Made by a program: the position numbers and the translations under genes | Part shown: one piece after another, positions 1 to 7,600 of the stretch | How the letters are laid out: each line of letters starts with the position of its first letter | Numbering within the stretch: position 1 is the stretch's first letter | Notes under the pieces: generated by a model | Databases searched by the model: none | The model's input: only the letters and a program-made list of their open reading frames with translations | What the model was told of the DNA's origin: nothing | NCBI RefSeq assembly: GCF_021028955.1 | Contig: NZ_JAIWPE010000020.1 | Location: forward strand, 1-64,000 | DNA from: Salipaludibacillus sp. CUR1 | GTDB lineage: Bacteria; Bacillota; Bacilli; Bacillales; Salisediminibacteriaceae | DNA: 64,000 bases | Direction: 5' to 3'

Positions 1-3
1 TTT

Positions 4-56
4 GTAGAGGATTGGGAACAAGTATTGGTCTCTCCTCTACAATAGGAGCTTTTTTT
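4..56 (+). terminator. Possible terminator or attenuator hairpins
   Basis: An 8-bp stem pairs GTAGAGGA (4-11) with TCCTCTAC (33-40). A second, overlapping stem pairs CTCCT (32-36) with AGGAG (44-48) and runs straight into seven T residues. The two stems cannot form together, as in an attenuator, but the gene it would serve lies off the left edge, so a plain terminator is equally possible. Confidence 0.35.
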
Positions 57-204
57 GTGTTTGTAAACTCAAAATTACATTATATTCCATTCATGCAAGG
101 CTACTGGGTCTGTCCCCCCACTTTATGGAAATAGGAGATGCGTGAAGGGGTGGGGCTCGGGTGTTGCAGATGGACGCAGGGCGGGGATGGGAGAGCGCAG
201 GAGG

Positions 205-322
205 ATTGTTGCACTTTAGGGGAGGATTGTTGCACTTTGAGCTGGAATTGTGGCACTTTGAACTTATTGTGACATTCTTTATCTATATTGTGGCACATCG
301 GCCGGGGATTGTGGCAAAACAG
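205..322 (+). repeat. Six-copy 21-bp-spaced ATTGTTGCACTTT array
   Basis: Copies of ATTGTTGCACTTT or ATTGTGGCACTTT start at 205, 226, 247, 266, 287 and 308, giving spacings of 21, 21, 19, 21 and 21. The first three are nearly identical and the last three decay. The core TTGnkGCACT matches the array at 9169-9372. No convincing gene covers it; the short open frame through it is a by-product of a repeat length divisible by three. The segment 61-204 before it holds no gene; bases 112-130 resemble a decayed copy of the GGGGTCAGACCCC element found at 17652 and 18146. Confidence 0.75.
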
Positions 323-411
323 CCTGGAGAGGTGATATTACCGGGTGAATGTTGCTTAAATCGTGAATGATGGAGCGAAGTAGGGCAACTCCGTCCTGGT
401 TATGTTGGCTT

Positions 412-435
412 CACCCTGGATTTGATGCACTCCCT
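412..435 (+). repeat. Single TTTGATGCACT repeat unit
   Basis: One isolated unit (CACCCTGGATTTGATGCACT) that matches the units of the 9169-9372 array. It shows the unit is dispersed rather than only tandem. Confidence 0.6.
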
Positions 436-471
436 CCAAGCCATGCAGGCATGTTCGATGATCTGATTTAC

Positions 472-501
472 AAAAAGGCAGCCTTCGGGTTGCCTTTTTT
501 T
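472..501. terminator. Bidirectional terminator
   Basis: GGCAGCC and GGTTGCC arms around TTCG, with A5 on the left and T7 on the right, so it can terminate from both sides. It would end the leftward transcript of the secreted-peptide locus (genes starting at 1469 and 768). A second perfect 9-bp hairpin, AAGGAGCAG/CTGCTCCTT, sits at 514-541. Confidence 0.75.
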
Positions 502-570
502 ATTTAAAATCATAAGGAGCAGACAAATTTGCCTGCTCCTTAATCCCGACCTTATTAAGACGGTGTCATA

Positions 571-768
571 TCAGTCTCTTATTTCATCTAATTGCCTACG
601 AAACCTTACAGCCGAAATTGCGAATATAGCAAAAGCTGTTGTGGAACTAGCAGTAACTATCATCAATATATTTCCTATTGGGGGGTTGAATAACAGAGAA
701 ACCGAGATGATTAGTACAGCACCAGATAGCCCCATCCCTAAAATTAATAACGCTAAAATTGTATGCAT
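571..768 (-). CDS. Small two-helix membrane protein, possible immunity partner
   Basis: A protein of about 65 residues with two hydrophobic segments (roughly residues 2-27 and 32-52) and a charged C-terminal tail (RFRRQLDEIRD). I chose the ATG at 768 because AAAGAGTG precedes it; a longer reading from 798 would overlap the upstream gene by 19 nt. It follows directly after the halocin-like precursor gene on the same strand. Small membrane proteins in that position are often bacteriocin immunity proteins, but this is inferred from position and topology only. No family is recognised. Confidence 0.6.
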   Translation of the reverse strand: MHTILALLILGMGLSGAVLIISVSLLFNPPIGNILMIVTASSTTAFAIFAISAVRFRRQLDEIRD

Positions 769-779
769 AGAATCACTCT

Positions 780-1469
780 TTACGCATAAGCGAAACAAGC
801 TACTACTCCACCAATACCAGCACTACCAAGGGTGGCATAGGCACCAATACACGCAGCGCATATTTTAGCCGTCACTGGTGTAGGTGCCGCACACGACCCG
901 CCACACGCATATGCAATAACAGTAGCCATCGTACCACCAACACCAAGTACCCCTGCAAGACAACCTGCGACTGATCCTATACCCATCGGTTGGATTCCAG
1001 CAACTGGTTCTTCTGCAAGTAACTCCTCATCTGTCATGTAGGCGATACCAGTATCCTCTGAATTTACAATTGAACCATCCAAATACGTATCAACCTGGAA
1101 GTTTCCTAACTCATTCTTTGAAATCAGCGTTTCATTTACCTGCAATACAGTATTTTCCTCATCTAAGAATATTGTTATGTTACTAGGAAGGCTATAATCG
1201 CCATGCAAAGGAACTGAAACAACCGTAACACCACCACCGACAGTATAAACAGTCGAGTCTTCTAAACCAAAAGCAGACTCAGGAGCGATATTCTCAATTC
1301 CACCGTCTGCTACCGCAGTTAGTGTTACATCGACCCATTGCTCAGCTTTATCACCTGTAACTTCAACAATATCTTGAGTATCGTCACCTTGTGCAGAAAC
1401 GCTAGAAAATGGCAAAGTACCTACACATAAAATAAGTAAGAGCACTAAAGCTTTTTTCATTTTCGACAC
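780..1469 (-). CDS. Secreted halocin-C8-like bacteriocin precursor
   Basis: A 229-residue precursor. Residues 1-27 form a clear Sec signal peptide (MSKMKKALVLLLILCVG..SVSA). Residues 30-165 are a soluble proregion. From about 163 the last 67 residues are rich in Gly/Ala and hold six cysteines (GCLAG, YACGGSC, KICAAC, VACFAYA), which resembles the halocin C8-like peptide domain whose mature part is released from the C terminus. The start is GTG, seven bases after GGAGGGG. The proregion could act as immunity or chaperone, as known for halocin C8. The gene has a leader of about 400 nt that contains the element at 1764-1900. The family assignment rests on composition and layout, so a different small secreted peptide class remains possible. 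Confidence 0.7.
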   Translation of the reverse strand: MSKMKKALVLLLILCVGTLPFSSVSAQGDDTQDIVEVTGDKAEQWVDVTLTAVADGGIENIAPESAFGLEDSTVYTVGGGVTVVSVPLHGDYSLPSNITIFLDEENTVLQVNETLISKNELGNFQVDTYLDGSIVNSEDTGIAYMTDEELLAEEPVAGIQPMGIGSVAGCLAGVLGVGGTMATVIAYACGGSCAAPTPVTAKICAACIGAYATLGSAGIGGVVACFAYA

Positions 1470-1763
1470 AATAAACCCCTCCAGTAATTTTCAATTTTTT
1501 TCTTTCAAATAGGTAAAGAGCAACTCTCTCAAAATGACATTATTTTTGTTCTTATAATGAGTTCTACAAATAGATATATGAGTTAAATAGTGTCAAGATA
1601 GTATTTTTGTGGTGAATTCATTATTCTGGTTAAATGTCACTTCAAGAAATATTTTCCAATCTCTTCTTTATAAACCACTTCGAACTCTATGTGCCTTTGA
1701 ATCGCATAAGAACTACCCCCTATCATGCAAGATTTGAATTTAATTAAATTATTAGTCTTCTTG

Positions 1764-1900
1764 AGTATATATACTGGAAAAAAATGCTACAAATTTCATA
1801 TAAAAGGATAGAGCCTTATCTCACGATTTGCCACTTAATGAAGAGGATACATCCTTTCAATATCCTTAAATTCTTTCTGCCATTATAAGTATTGTTATAA
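1764..1900 (-). promoter_or_regulatory. Leader element copy A
   Basis: On the minus strand it begins with TTATAACAATACTTATAAT (1900-1882), a TATAA-N6-TTATA dyad that contains a TATAAT -10 box. It continues with TCGTGAGA, then TATCCTTTTA, and ends at the 12-bp palindrome AGTATATATACT (1775-1764). Position by position it is collinear, without gaps, with the elements at 7754-7890 and 8207-8332. The downstream gene is the halocin-like precursor. Between 1763 and 1470 there is one open frame of 28 codons (ATG near 1727) of unknown meaning. Confidence 0.7.
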
Positions 1901-2097
1901 ATGAGTCTTTTGGAATCAAATTAGAGGGGTGGGTACATAATGAGAGCTCTGTAAACAGGATTTTTCCCCAGTGATAAGCAAATAAACGAGCAGAGCTTCG
2001 TTAGTCGCTCACCGTCGATTTAATAACATGCCATTAAATAAATTACTCATCTTCTATAAAAACGGTCCATGCACGAAAAAGGGGCTGACCTTGTCAC
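1901..2097. other. Intergenic, no gene seen
   Basis: It contains a good ribosome site (GAGGGGTGGG, about 1925) before an ATG that meets a stop after four codons, probably the start of a lost gene. Nothing else was recognised. Confidence 0.5.
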
Positions 2098-2893
2098 GAT
2101 CACCAAACAAACCTCGACGCGGCGCATATTACGTCGTATACGGAACATTTAATCAAAAAGAAACACAGCCGTGTCACGATTAAACGCCACATGTCTGCGA
2201 TTAAACGATTGCTGGCCTATTATCGTCTGGATCATGCCATGCCGCCAGACCACACGAAAGCCTATCAAGCGCCCCCTTTAAAACCAAGCGACTTTATTAA
2301 GACAAAAGAAATGCACAGATTACTCACATCCATGAAGCAGCCAATCGGATCAGTGGCAAGAGATACCCTGATTCACAGAAATCTGGCGATCGTGCATCTC
2401 ATCAGGTACAAAGTCTTTCGCCCCAAAGACGTGTCTTTGCTTAATATGAGCATGATAACTATGGGGCAGTCGACGATTGCGCTTGAGCCATACGACCCGG
2501 AGCCGGTCTATAAGTTATCCGGTGACCACATGCAGCCCATCCGTGCGTATTTACACACCATCGCCCCCCTCAAAAGACCGCAGCGAGGGTCAGATGACCC
2601 GTTATTTGTCGCCTTTAACAAGACCGGCGAGCTGCACCTCATCTTTTATCATTTCCTGTATACCTCTTACCGATAGCCGTTTAGGCTGGGTGTAGTCGTA
2701 ATCGTACTGATAATCATTCTGTCGATTTCGAAAGCTGTCAGCGAAGCACTTACGGAACAGCTGCATCCTGAATCATGTCTTACGTGGTGATGATGAAAAA
2801 GACATCCAGAGCTATTTTCATTTGACGCATCCTTTTTCGCTGTACCGCTACCGCTCTTATACCGAAGCAAAAGAAAACCCTGACAGCATATAA
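2098..2893 (+). pseudogene. Tyrosine recombinase remnant, frameshifted
   Basis: Frame 1 (2098-2676) reads as the core-binding domain (HITSYTEHLIKKKHSRV.., ATG at 2191) followed by the first half of the catalytic domain with a conserved-Arg region (RYKVFRPKDVSLL). It stops at 2676. From about 2720 a second frame gives the C-terminal catalytic part: AKHLRNSCILNHVLRG, an HxLR-type motif, then HPFSLYRY carrying the likely nucleophilic Tyr, ending at 2893. So at least one frameshift separates the catalytic halves, and no start codon with a ribosome site is visible. Tyrosine recombinases integrate mobile DNA, so this marks past insertion in the accessory region. Confidence 0.75.
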
Positions 2894-2910
2894 TGCCGCA
2901 GGGTTTTTTC
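2874..2910. terminator. Terminator
   Basis: AAAACCCTG/CAGGGTTTT stem followed by T6 on the plus strand. It closes the recombinase remnant and lies just past the end of the leftward doc gene. Confidence 0.75.
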
Positions 2911-2933
2911 TTATTTAAATAAGGGCGCCTCTC

Positions 2934-3326
2934 TCATTTCTTTACGGCGTAGTATTCAATCCGTATGGCAATATCATCTACGTCCAAATCTCCTCTTGCC
3001 ACATCAACGGTAAAATCTTCAATCTCTTGATTGTATTCATGGTTAAACTTATATCCGTTTTTCTTTAAAAAGATCTCTGTTACCGCAAGAGCCGTCCGTT
3101 TGTTTCCATTATGAAACGCATGATTTCTTGAAATAGAATGAAAGAGCACGGCCGCTTTTTCCCACAATGTCTTGTAAGCATCTTCTCCAAAAACAGTTTG
3201 TTTCGGGCGATGAAGTGCTGATTCCAACAAGCCTTCGTTTTTTACCCCGGCATGCTCTCCTTCACCGTAACGCTTCATCATTAAATAATGAACGAGTACA
3301 GCATCTTTATACGATATATACTCCAT
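2934..3326 (-). CDS. doc: Doc-type toxin (Fic/Doc family)
   Basis: A 130-residue protein, the usual Doc size. The Fic/Doc signature lies at residues 69-78 (HAFHNGNKRT), with the catalytic His69, the phosphate-binding Asn/Gly and Lys/Arg all present. Known Doc toxins phosphorylate EF-Tu and stop translation. The start codon lies three bases after the stop of the AbrB-like antitoxin gene, so the two are co-transcribed with the antitoxin first. No damage is visible, so the toxin is probably functional. Confidence 0.88.
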   Translation of the reverse strand: MEYISYKDAVLVHYLMMKRYGEGEHAGVKNEGLLESALHRPKQTVFGEDAYKTLWEKAAVLFHSISRNHAFHNGNKRTALAVTEIFLKKNGYKFNHEYNQEIEDFTVDVARGDLDVDDIAIRIEYYAVKK

Positions 3327-3329
3327 CGA

Positions 3330-3596
3330 TTATCGATCCCTTAAATGTCGGAACACCTTATCGTGTTCTTCAAAGGTTTCTGCCAACATCTCAAGAAGCT
3401 CTGGGTCTACCCTATCCTCCAGCTTACTTTTCTTCTCCAATACAATTCGATTGTTTTCATCTAAGTTAAACTGGAGCTCATCGCCCTTTTTTAACTCAAG
3501 TGTATCAATAATCGACTTTGGGATACCAATACCGAGACTGTTTCCCATGCGGTTGACTTTGCGGACTTCATTATTTCTCACGTTCATCACACTCAT
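3330..3596 (-). CDS. AbrB/MazE-like antitoxin
   Basis: An 88-residue protein. Residues 8-52 match the SpoVT/AbrB swapped-hairpin DNA-binding fold (VRKVNRMGNSLGIGIPKSII and the LKKGDEL region). Residues 55-88 are a charged helical tail likely to wrap the toxin. It is the first gene of the operon with doc. The ATG follows AGAGAGGAG. Its own promoter region carries a perfect 16-bp palindrome (3647-3662), which fits autorepression by the antitoxin or the complex. Doc is most often paired with a Phd antitoxin, but AbrB-type partners are also known. Confidence 0.85.
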   Translation of the reverse strand: MSVMNVRNNEVRKVNRMGNSLGIGIPKSIIDTLELKKGDELQFNLDENNRIVLEKKSKLEDRVDPELLEMLAETFEEHDKVFRHLRDR

Positions 3597-3646
3597 TTCA
3601 TAAATTCTCCTCTCTCTAGTGTAATCTATGCAGAAAATATATATAC

Positions 3647-3662
3647 GTACTTACGTAAGTAC
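3647..3662. promoter_or_regulatory. Palindromic operator of the toxin-antitoxin operon
   Basis: GTACTTACGTAAGTAC is a perfect palindrome about 50 bp upstream of the antitoxin start, in its promoter region. Confidence 0.55.
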
Positions 3663-3685
3663 ATTATGACTGATTAATCTCGATA

Positions 3686-3790
3686 ATGCAAATAAACCTA
3701 CTCCACTTAATTTCTAACTCTCCTAAAAATGTATCTATCGCCATTGCGCTAATCGCAGTCGTTGTCGCTAGTTTTAACACAAAAAAATAG
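3686..3790 (+). CDS. 34-residue hydrophobic peptide, possible type I toxin
   Basis: The frame encodes MQINLLHLISNSPKN, then a hydrophobic stretch (VSIAIALIAVVVASF) and a basic end (NTKK). It stops eight bases after the start of a strong terminator. One membrane helix plus a basic tail plus a close terminator is the layout of small type I toxins, but no ribosome site is visible and the frame may be chance. It diverges from the Doc operon. Confidence 0.3.
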   Translation: MQINLLHLISNSPKNVSIAIALIAVVVASFNTKK

Positions 3791-3830
3791 CCCCCTATTC
3801 GGCAAATGGGCGAGGGCTATTTTTTCTTTT
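3782..3830 (+). terminator. Strong terminator
   Basis: A 12-bp stem, AAAAAATAGCCC (3782-3793) with GGGCTATTTTTT (3814-3825), followed by more pyrimidines. Confidence 0.75.
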
Positions 3831-3907
3831 CAGATTAGATAACGCCAATCCCCTATCAGACGCATGGGTATCTATCTGACCACCGTTCCCTCGATGGCCA
3901 TGCACAC

Positions 3908-4674
3908 TTAACTAGGGCGGTCACGAAGTGCCCGAAAACTATCGATGTAAGTGGCGTGATGGTCTAGAAGGTCCTCCAGACTTTTATTGTACATCCCTCT
4001 GACCTTGACGCCTGCCATCTCCTTCGTACCAAGGTTAAAGGCGTGCCGGTGAATAAACGTCGGCATTCCTTCAAACGTCAACTCGGTCAAGGGGTTCTCA
4101 CCAAACGCATCAGACTGAATTTCCTGGGTGCTCTCCGGCAACACCAGCTTAGACAGCTTATTATGCCGGAAGGCGGAATGCGAGATCGTAAACAGATTCT
4201 CTCCGATCTTTAGCGTCTCCAATTCGTTGTGCATGAACGCCCCGTCTTCGATCAGGGCGATCCCTTCCGGAATACGCACGTCTTTGAGTTTGTTAAACGC
4301 AAAGGCGTAAAACCCAATGACCGACAGCGTCGGCGGAAGGAGACCGAGGTCAACCCTTTATTCCAGAAGGCGTCCGGTCCGATGGATACCACCTCCTTCC
4401 CGAAAATCGTCGCCGGAATCACGACATTGGTGCCATCTCCCTCATAATTCGTGATTTCTCTTCTGAATTCATCAAATTTAAAATACTTTGCGTCCGTCGT
4501 TTTAATATGAATCATCGTCCTGGCATTCCCCGTTCTGATATTTGTTGTATAGTTACATTGTATCCTGAACGGCCCGTGATTTACCTCCTTCTGCCTATCT
4601 AGTATCATTAGATTTTGTTTTAAATAATCACGAATAAAGAATACTATAGCGACTGTTGTCGCCATCCCACACAT
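3908..4674 (-). pseudogene. BspA-type leucine-rich-repeat protein, one frameshift
   Basis: The first frame (from 4674) has an N-terminal membrane helix (ATTVAIVFFI), a linker, and LRR_5 repeats (IGPDAFWNKGLTSVSF). The second frame continues it with GAFMHNELETLKIGENLF, SAFRHNKLSKLVLPES and DAFGENPLTELTFEG. Adding one base near 4335-4345 joins them through a perfect extra repeat (PPTLSVIGFYAFAFNKLKDV). Repeats of this kind sit in surface or secreted proteins. There is no ribosome site before the first ATG and the gene starts close to a terminator, so the 5' end may also be lost. A sequencing slip is the alternative to true decay. Confidence 0.7.
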
Positions 4675-4683
4675 TAAATTAAA

Positions 4684-4712
4684 AAAGACGTAACCATTTA
4701 GGCTACGTCTTT
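4684..4712 (-). terminator. Terminator
   Basis: AAAGACGTA/TACGTCTTT arms with a T6 run on the minus strand; it closes the small membrane-protein gene to its right. Confidence 0.7.
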
Positions 4713-4737
4713 ATCAACCCACCAGATTCGTCAGTTA

Positions 4738-5004
4738 TCATCTGAATACACACGTCACAAACAACACCATAATAATAACGTTTAACGGTAATGTAACTGC
4801 CCACATAAGTAATGCTCTACGTTCAAGAGACATGTTCCTCCAATGAAGATATGTTTCAAACCCAGCATTCCCTAAAGACATTATAATCACCATTAGTAAA
4901 TACCAAATAACGTTACTTTGAAAAAACCCAGTCAATATGGGCGATAATGTAATCAATAAAAAGAACTGTATTGTTGAAAACTGAAACTTTTCCCAAAAAC
5001 TCAT
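4738..5004 (-). CDS. Small three-helix membrane protein
   Basis: 88 residues with three hydrophobic helices (about 12-30, 33-50, 66-86) and a basic loop (HWRNMSLERRALL). I chose the ATG at 5004 because AAAGG lies 12 bases before it; a TTG at 5016 would add four residues. No family recognised. Its position next to the quorum peptide gene, and the presence of other small membrane proteins beside secreted peptides in this region, make an export or immunity role conceivable but unproven. Confidence 0.5.
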   Translation of the reverse strand: MSFWEKFQFSTIQFFLLITLSPILTGFFQSNVIWYLLMVIIMSLGNAGFETYLHWRNMSLERRALLMWAVTLPLNVIIMVLFVTCVFR

Positions 5005-5071
5005 AAATCTAAACAACCTTTACGCCCCGGTATTTAGCCGGTTCTTGACCGATCCATTGGTAACACGTACA

Positions 5072-5194
5072 TTATAAGTGTATATATGGAATGTCTTTGA
5101 GCGGTTGGATGACGGCACTTGGCTCCCCACTACCCATTGTCGCAAATACCATAAGTGTGACTGCCATTGTTGTAATCAAAAGACCTTTTTTCAT
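5072..5194 (-). CDS. PapR/Phr-like exported signalling peptide precursor
   Basis: A 40-residue peptide: MKKGLLITTMAVTLMVFA is a short signal peptide and the last residues are SAVIQPLKDIPYIHL. It is divergent from a PlcR-type regulator (start 5381). PapR, the partner of PlcR, is about 48 residues, is exported, and its C-terminal heptapeptide (for example ADLPFEF) re-enters the cell; the tail KDIPYIHL has the same acidic-hydrophobic-Pro-aromatic pattern. The ATG follows GAGGGGGGA. An upstream in-frame ATG at 5272 lacks a ribosome site. That this is the partner peptide is inferred from layout and tail similarity. Confidence 0.65.
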   Translation of the reverse strand: MKKGLLITTMAVTLMVFATMGSGEPSAVIQPLKDIPYIHL

Positions 5195-5380
5195 TTTCTG
5201 TCCCCCCTCATCTATTTTTCTCAGCCTTATCTTGTCACATTGTGCATTTTTGTGTAGATAGAATGTGGGCATATATGAGGAGGTTATCTAGCAGATTTCC
5301 TTTATTTTTTCCATTTTTCGGGTAGTGTTAAAAAAATAGTTATATTCAGAAAAACTTTTTGAGAGAGAGGAGGGAACCGG

Positions 5381-6265
5381 ATGGAGTTCAACATTGGCGG
5401 GAGAATCAAAGATTTAAGAGTATATAGAAATTTATCACAGAAAGAGTTGGCGGTAGGTATTTGTTCTCAAGCAATGATTAGTAAAATCGAAATGGGGGGA
5501 AACCAGCCAAGTGCCGATGTCCTATACCAAATCGCCGACCGGCTTGGGGTGGACATTAATTACTTCTTTGGGATGTCGGAATCGCCTACCCACGATTATG
5601 TGGATATGGTGCTAAAAGAATTGGATAAAGCCATCCGTCAAACAAACTACAAAGAGGCATTGGACTTAGTCGCTATCGAAAAGCACAATCCGTTATTTAA
5701 AACACCGCACCTTCAGCAAATCCTTTTATGGCGAGAAGGTATCTGCACCCTTCATCTGTCAGGGAAAAGCGATCGGGCACTCCAAAAAATTAACCAAGCG
5801 CTTAATTTATCAACGACCGCAGATAACCTTTACTCAGAAGTTGAGCTTAAAATTCTAAACACAAAAGCGATTTTACTGGCCATCAATCACCAGTTAGACG
5901 ACTCAGAGAGCGTGGTGGCTGATCTGATTAACTATATCGAAACCGCCCCTTATAACATTGACCCGAAAATCATGATAAATATTTATTTTAACGCCAGTAA
6001 GAATTCAATCAATAAAAAGGCGTATGAGGAAGCCATGACCCGGTCGTCAAGAGGCATAGCGATTTGTATAAACCATGAATTACTATACTTATTAGGGGAG
6101 CTTTACTTCCAAAAAGGGAAAAGTCTTTATTTACTATCAGACAACAACTTAAAAGAGGCTTTAACCTACATGACGACAGCCATCAGCGTGTTTGACATGA
6201 CCGGAAATGAGACATTCAAAGAGTATGTACAGGATGAAATTTCGCTCATGGAATCCAGCTCTTAG
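5381..6265 (+). CDS. PlcR-like quorum-sensing regulator (RRNPP family)
   Basis: 294 residues, close to PlcR (285). Residues 6-62 are an XRE-type helix-turn-helix (IKDLRVYRNLSQKELAVG..ISKIEMG..PSADVLYQIADRLGV). The rest is helical TPR-like repeats; the last part (YEEAMTRSSRGIAICINHELLYLLGELYFQKGKSL in register) matches the C-terminal TPR pattern of PlcR/NprR. In this family the TPR domain binds an imported peptide and changes DNA binding. The ATG follows GGAGGG. A divergent exported-peptide gene lies upstream. No classical PlcR box is visible in the 186-bp gap. Its likely targets are unknown; three genes nearby share a dyad and leader element (1882-1900, 7872-7890, 8207-8225). Confidence 0.85.
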   Translation: MEFNIGGRIKDLRVYRNLSQKELAVGICSQAMISKIEMGGNQPSADVLYQIADRLGVDINYFFGMSESPTHDYVDMVLKELDKAIRQTNYKEALDLVAIEKHNPLFKTPHLQQILLWREGICTLHLSGKSDRALQKINQALNLSTTADNLYSEVELKILNTKAILLAINHQLDDSESVVADLINYIETAPYNIDPKIMINIYFNASKNSINKKAYEEAMTRSSRGIAICINHELLYLLGELYFQKGKSLYLLSDNNLKEALTYMTTAISVFDMTGNETFKEYVQDEISLMESSS

Positions 6266-6272
6266 ATTTAGA

Positions 6273-6301
6273 AAAAAGCGCCCGATGATGTGCGCTTTTT
6301 A
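6273..6301 (+). terminator. Terminator of the PlcR-like gene
   Basis: AAAAAAGCGC/GCGCTTTTT stem ending in T5. Confidence 0.75.
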
Positions 6302-6316
6302 TACAAATCGTCTTTA

Positions 6317-6799
6317 TTAAATGACGATCTGGCAAGTCACCTGGACCTGGTTGCTGCGATCCTCGTACGCCAGATACATCCGCATGTAAAGCATCAAATA
6401 GTCTCCCCGGTTGACATATAGCTAGCCGTGTTTCACCACGCGTTTATCCCCGTACAGATCGATCGTGTAATCGAGCTGTTCGCTCTCCGGATCGTAGGCG
6501 CGATCGATACTGATACACGGCTTCAACAGAGGATAATTTTTGTGGGCGATGTTCCACCTGAGAAGATTTTCAAATTGGCGGCGGTCTGCCGGCGATTCGT
6601 CTTCATCCACCCAATTTCTGTATCCCATATCATCCATTCGTTTCGAATATTTCCCGTTTGTGACCCGCAATCCCCGCTTGACCGATGTCTTCGTAAGTTT
6701 ACTCTTAAACGGCTCGCAGTTCTCCCTTGCCCGGTCTTCAAAGTCCTCAAACCCCTTGGTGTGACTGCGTTTCTACAAAAAACCGTCTATTTTCTTCAT
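6317..6799 (-). pseudogene. 160-codon gene interrupted by two in-frame TAG codons
   Basis: From the ATG at 6799, preceded by AAAGGAAG, one reading frame runs to TAA at 6317 and is broken only by TAG at 6773-6775 (codon 9) and at 6422-6424 (codon 126). The frame between and after keeps protein-like composition (KGFEDFEDRARENCEPF, MGYRNWVDEDESP, RGDYLMLYMRMYLAYEDR). No family recognised. Two nonsense mutations without any frameshift suggest recent inactivation; recoding of UAG is possible in principle but nothing else here supports it. Confidence 0.55.
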
Positions 6800-6863
6800 T
6801 TTTTCTTCCTTTCAGAAAAGAATCAAAAAAGGTACCACTCTTAATCTTTGCAGTCATTAACAT

Positions 6864-6905
6864 AAAAAAGAGGAAAACACCTTTTTAAAGTGCTTTCCTC
6901 TCTTT
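6864..6905 (-). terminator. Terminator of the second secreted-peptide locus
   Basis: AAAGAGGAAA with TTTCCTCTCTTT arms and T6 on the minus strand, just past the end of the 38-residue gene. Confidence 0.7.
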
Positions 6906-6917
6906 ATCAATCTTATT

Positions 6918-7034
6918 TTAAGACGGCCCTTTTATAGTTGTATATACTAACATACTTATACTCACTATAATTACCCCTATAATTACAAGTAAAAAAACAT
7001 CCCCTAAGTCGATAAATAACACCTCATTTATCAT
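6918..7034 (-). CDS. 38-residue single-helix membrane peptide
   Basis: The frame reads MINEVLFIDLGDV, then a hydrophobic helix (FLLVIIGVIIVSISMLV) and a short polar tail. Its ATG directly follows the stop codon of the restored reading frame of the upstream secreted-peptide gene (TAA at 7037-7035), and a terminator follows it. This repeats the precursor-then-small-membrane-protein layout of the locus at 571-1469, so it may be an immunity or holin-like partner. No clear ribosome site; translation may be coupled. Confidence 0.45.
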   Translation of the reverse strand: MINEVLFIDLGDVFLLVIIGVIIVSISMLVYTTIKGPS

Positions 7035-7600
7035 TTATTTAACACATTCGAAACTGTACGTGTTAGACATTTTCCACCATGCTTTTTTTGGTGCGCCATG
7101 TAAACCACCAATATCTCCAGAATCTATTGAGGTCGTGCCACCCATATCGATAACATCTATTAATTAAGTTTTGCTTCTCTACATGATTCAAATATTTTGG
7201 AGAGAAGTATAATGCGGTCCCTGTAAAGATTCCTAAAACAGCTATTCCTCCCCAAACAATAGCAGGGGCGACTAATGGTTGCATCTCACCTTCAGAAGTA
7301 GCAGTGGCGTGATCTATCATTGCTTGTATTTGATAATCATTTAGATTATCTAACTCATTTTGAATTAGCTCTAAATCATCATTGTTAAACTCATAATAAT
7401 TTAAAGCTTTCTCATTATCCACATGAGCTGTTTTAGTTAGTGTGTTAACATACACGCTCTTTTCTAACGCTTCCAGAGCTTCACCGCTAAAATTAAAAGT
7501 AGCATTATTATTTGCTAATGTTGTCCCTCCTGAAATGAACGCGAGCGACAACATCATTACCGCACAAAAAGAGTGTTAAAGCTTTTTTAATATTTTTCAT
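7035..7600 (-). pseudogene. Secreted peptide precursor with two frameshifts
   Basis: The ATG at 7600 has AAGGAAA upstream and starts MKNIKKALTLF. Removing one T from the T5 run at 7566-7570 joins it to CAVMMLSLAFISGGTTLANN, giving a textbook signal peptide. The middle part is a soluble proregion ending in a hydrophobic segment (LVAPAIVWGGIAVLGIFTGTALYF). A second single-base shift near residue 140 (about 7150-7170) moves it to a Gly-rich end (MGGTTSIDSGDIGGLHGAP..FECVK) that stops exactly before the next ATG. Without the shifts the frame ends in an odd Trp-rich tail at 7063. It shares the leader element with the halocin-like gene. The frameshifts could be real decay, phase variation or base-calling errors in homopolymers. 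Confidence 0.6.

Noticed and set aside
161-370. Small plus-strand protein rich in LLHFEL
   Set aside because: It is a translation of the 205-322 repeat array without a ribosome site.
5196-5380. Classical PlcR box in the peptide/regulator gap
   Set aside because: No TATGNA-N4-TNCATA match was found; only weak inverted pairs such as CACATT/AATGTG.
6317-6799. Pyrrolysine or other UAG recoding
   Set aside because: No stem-loop element or amber-decoding machinery is visible; nonsense mutation is simpler.
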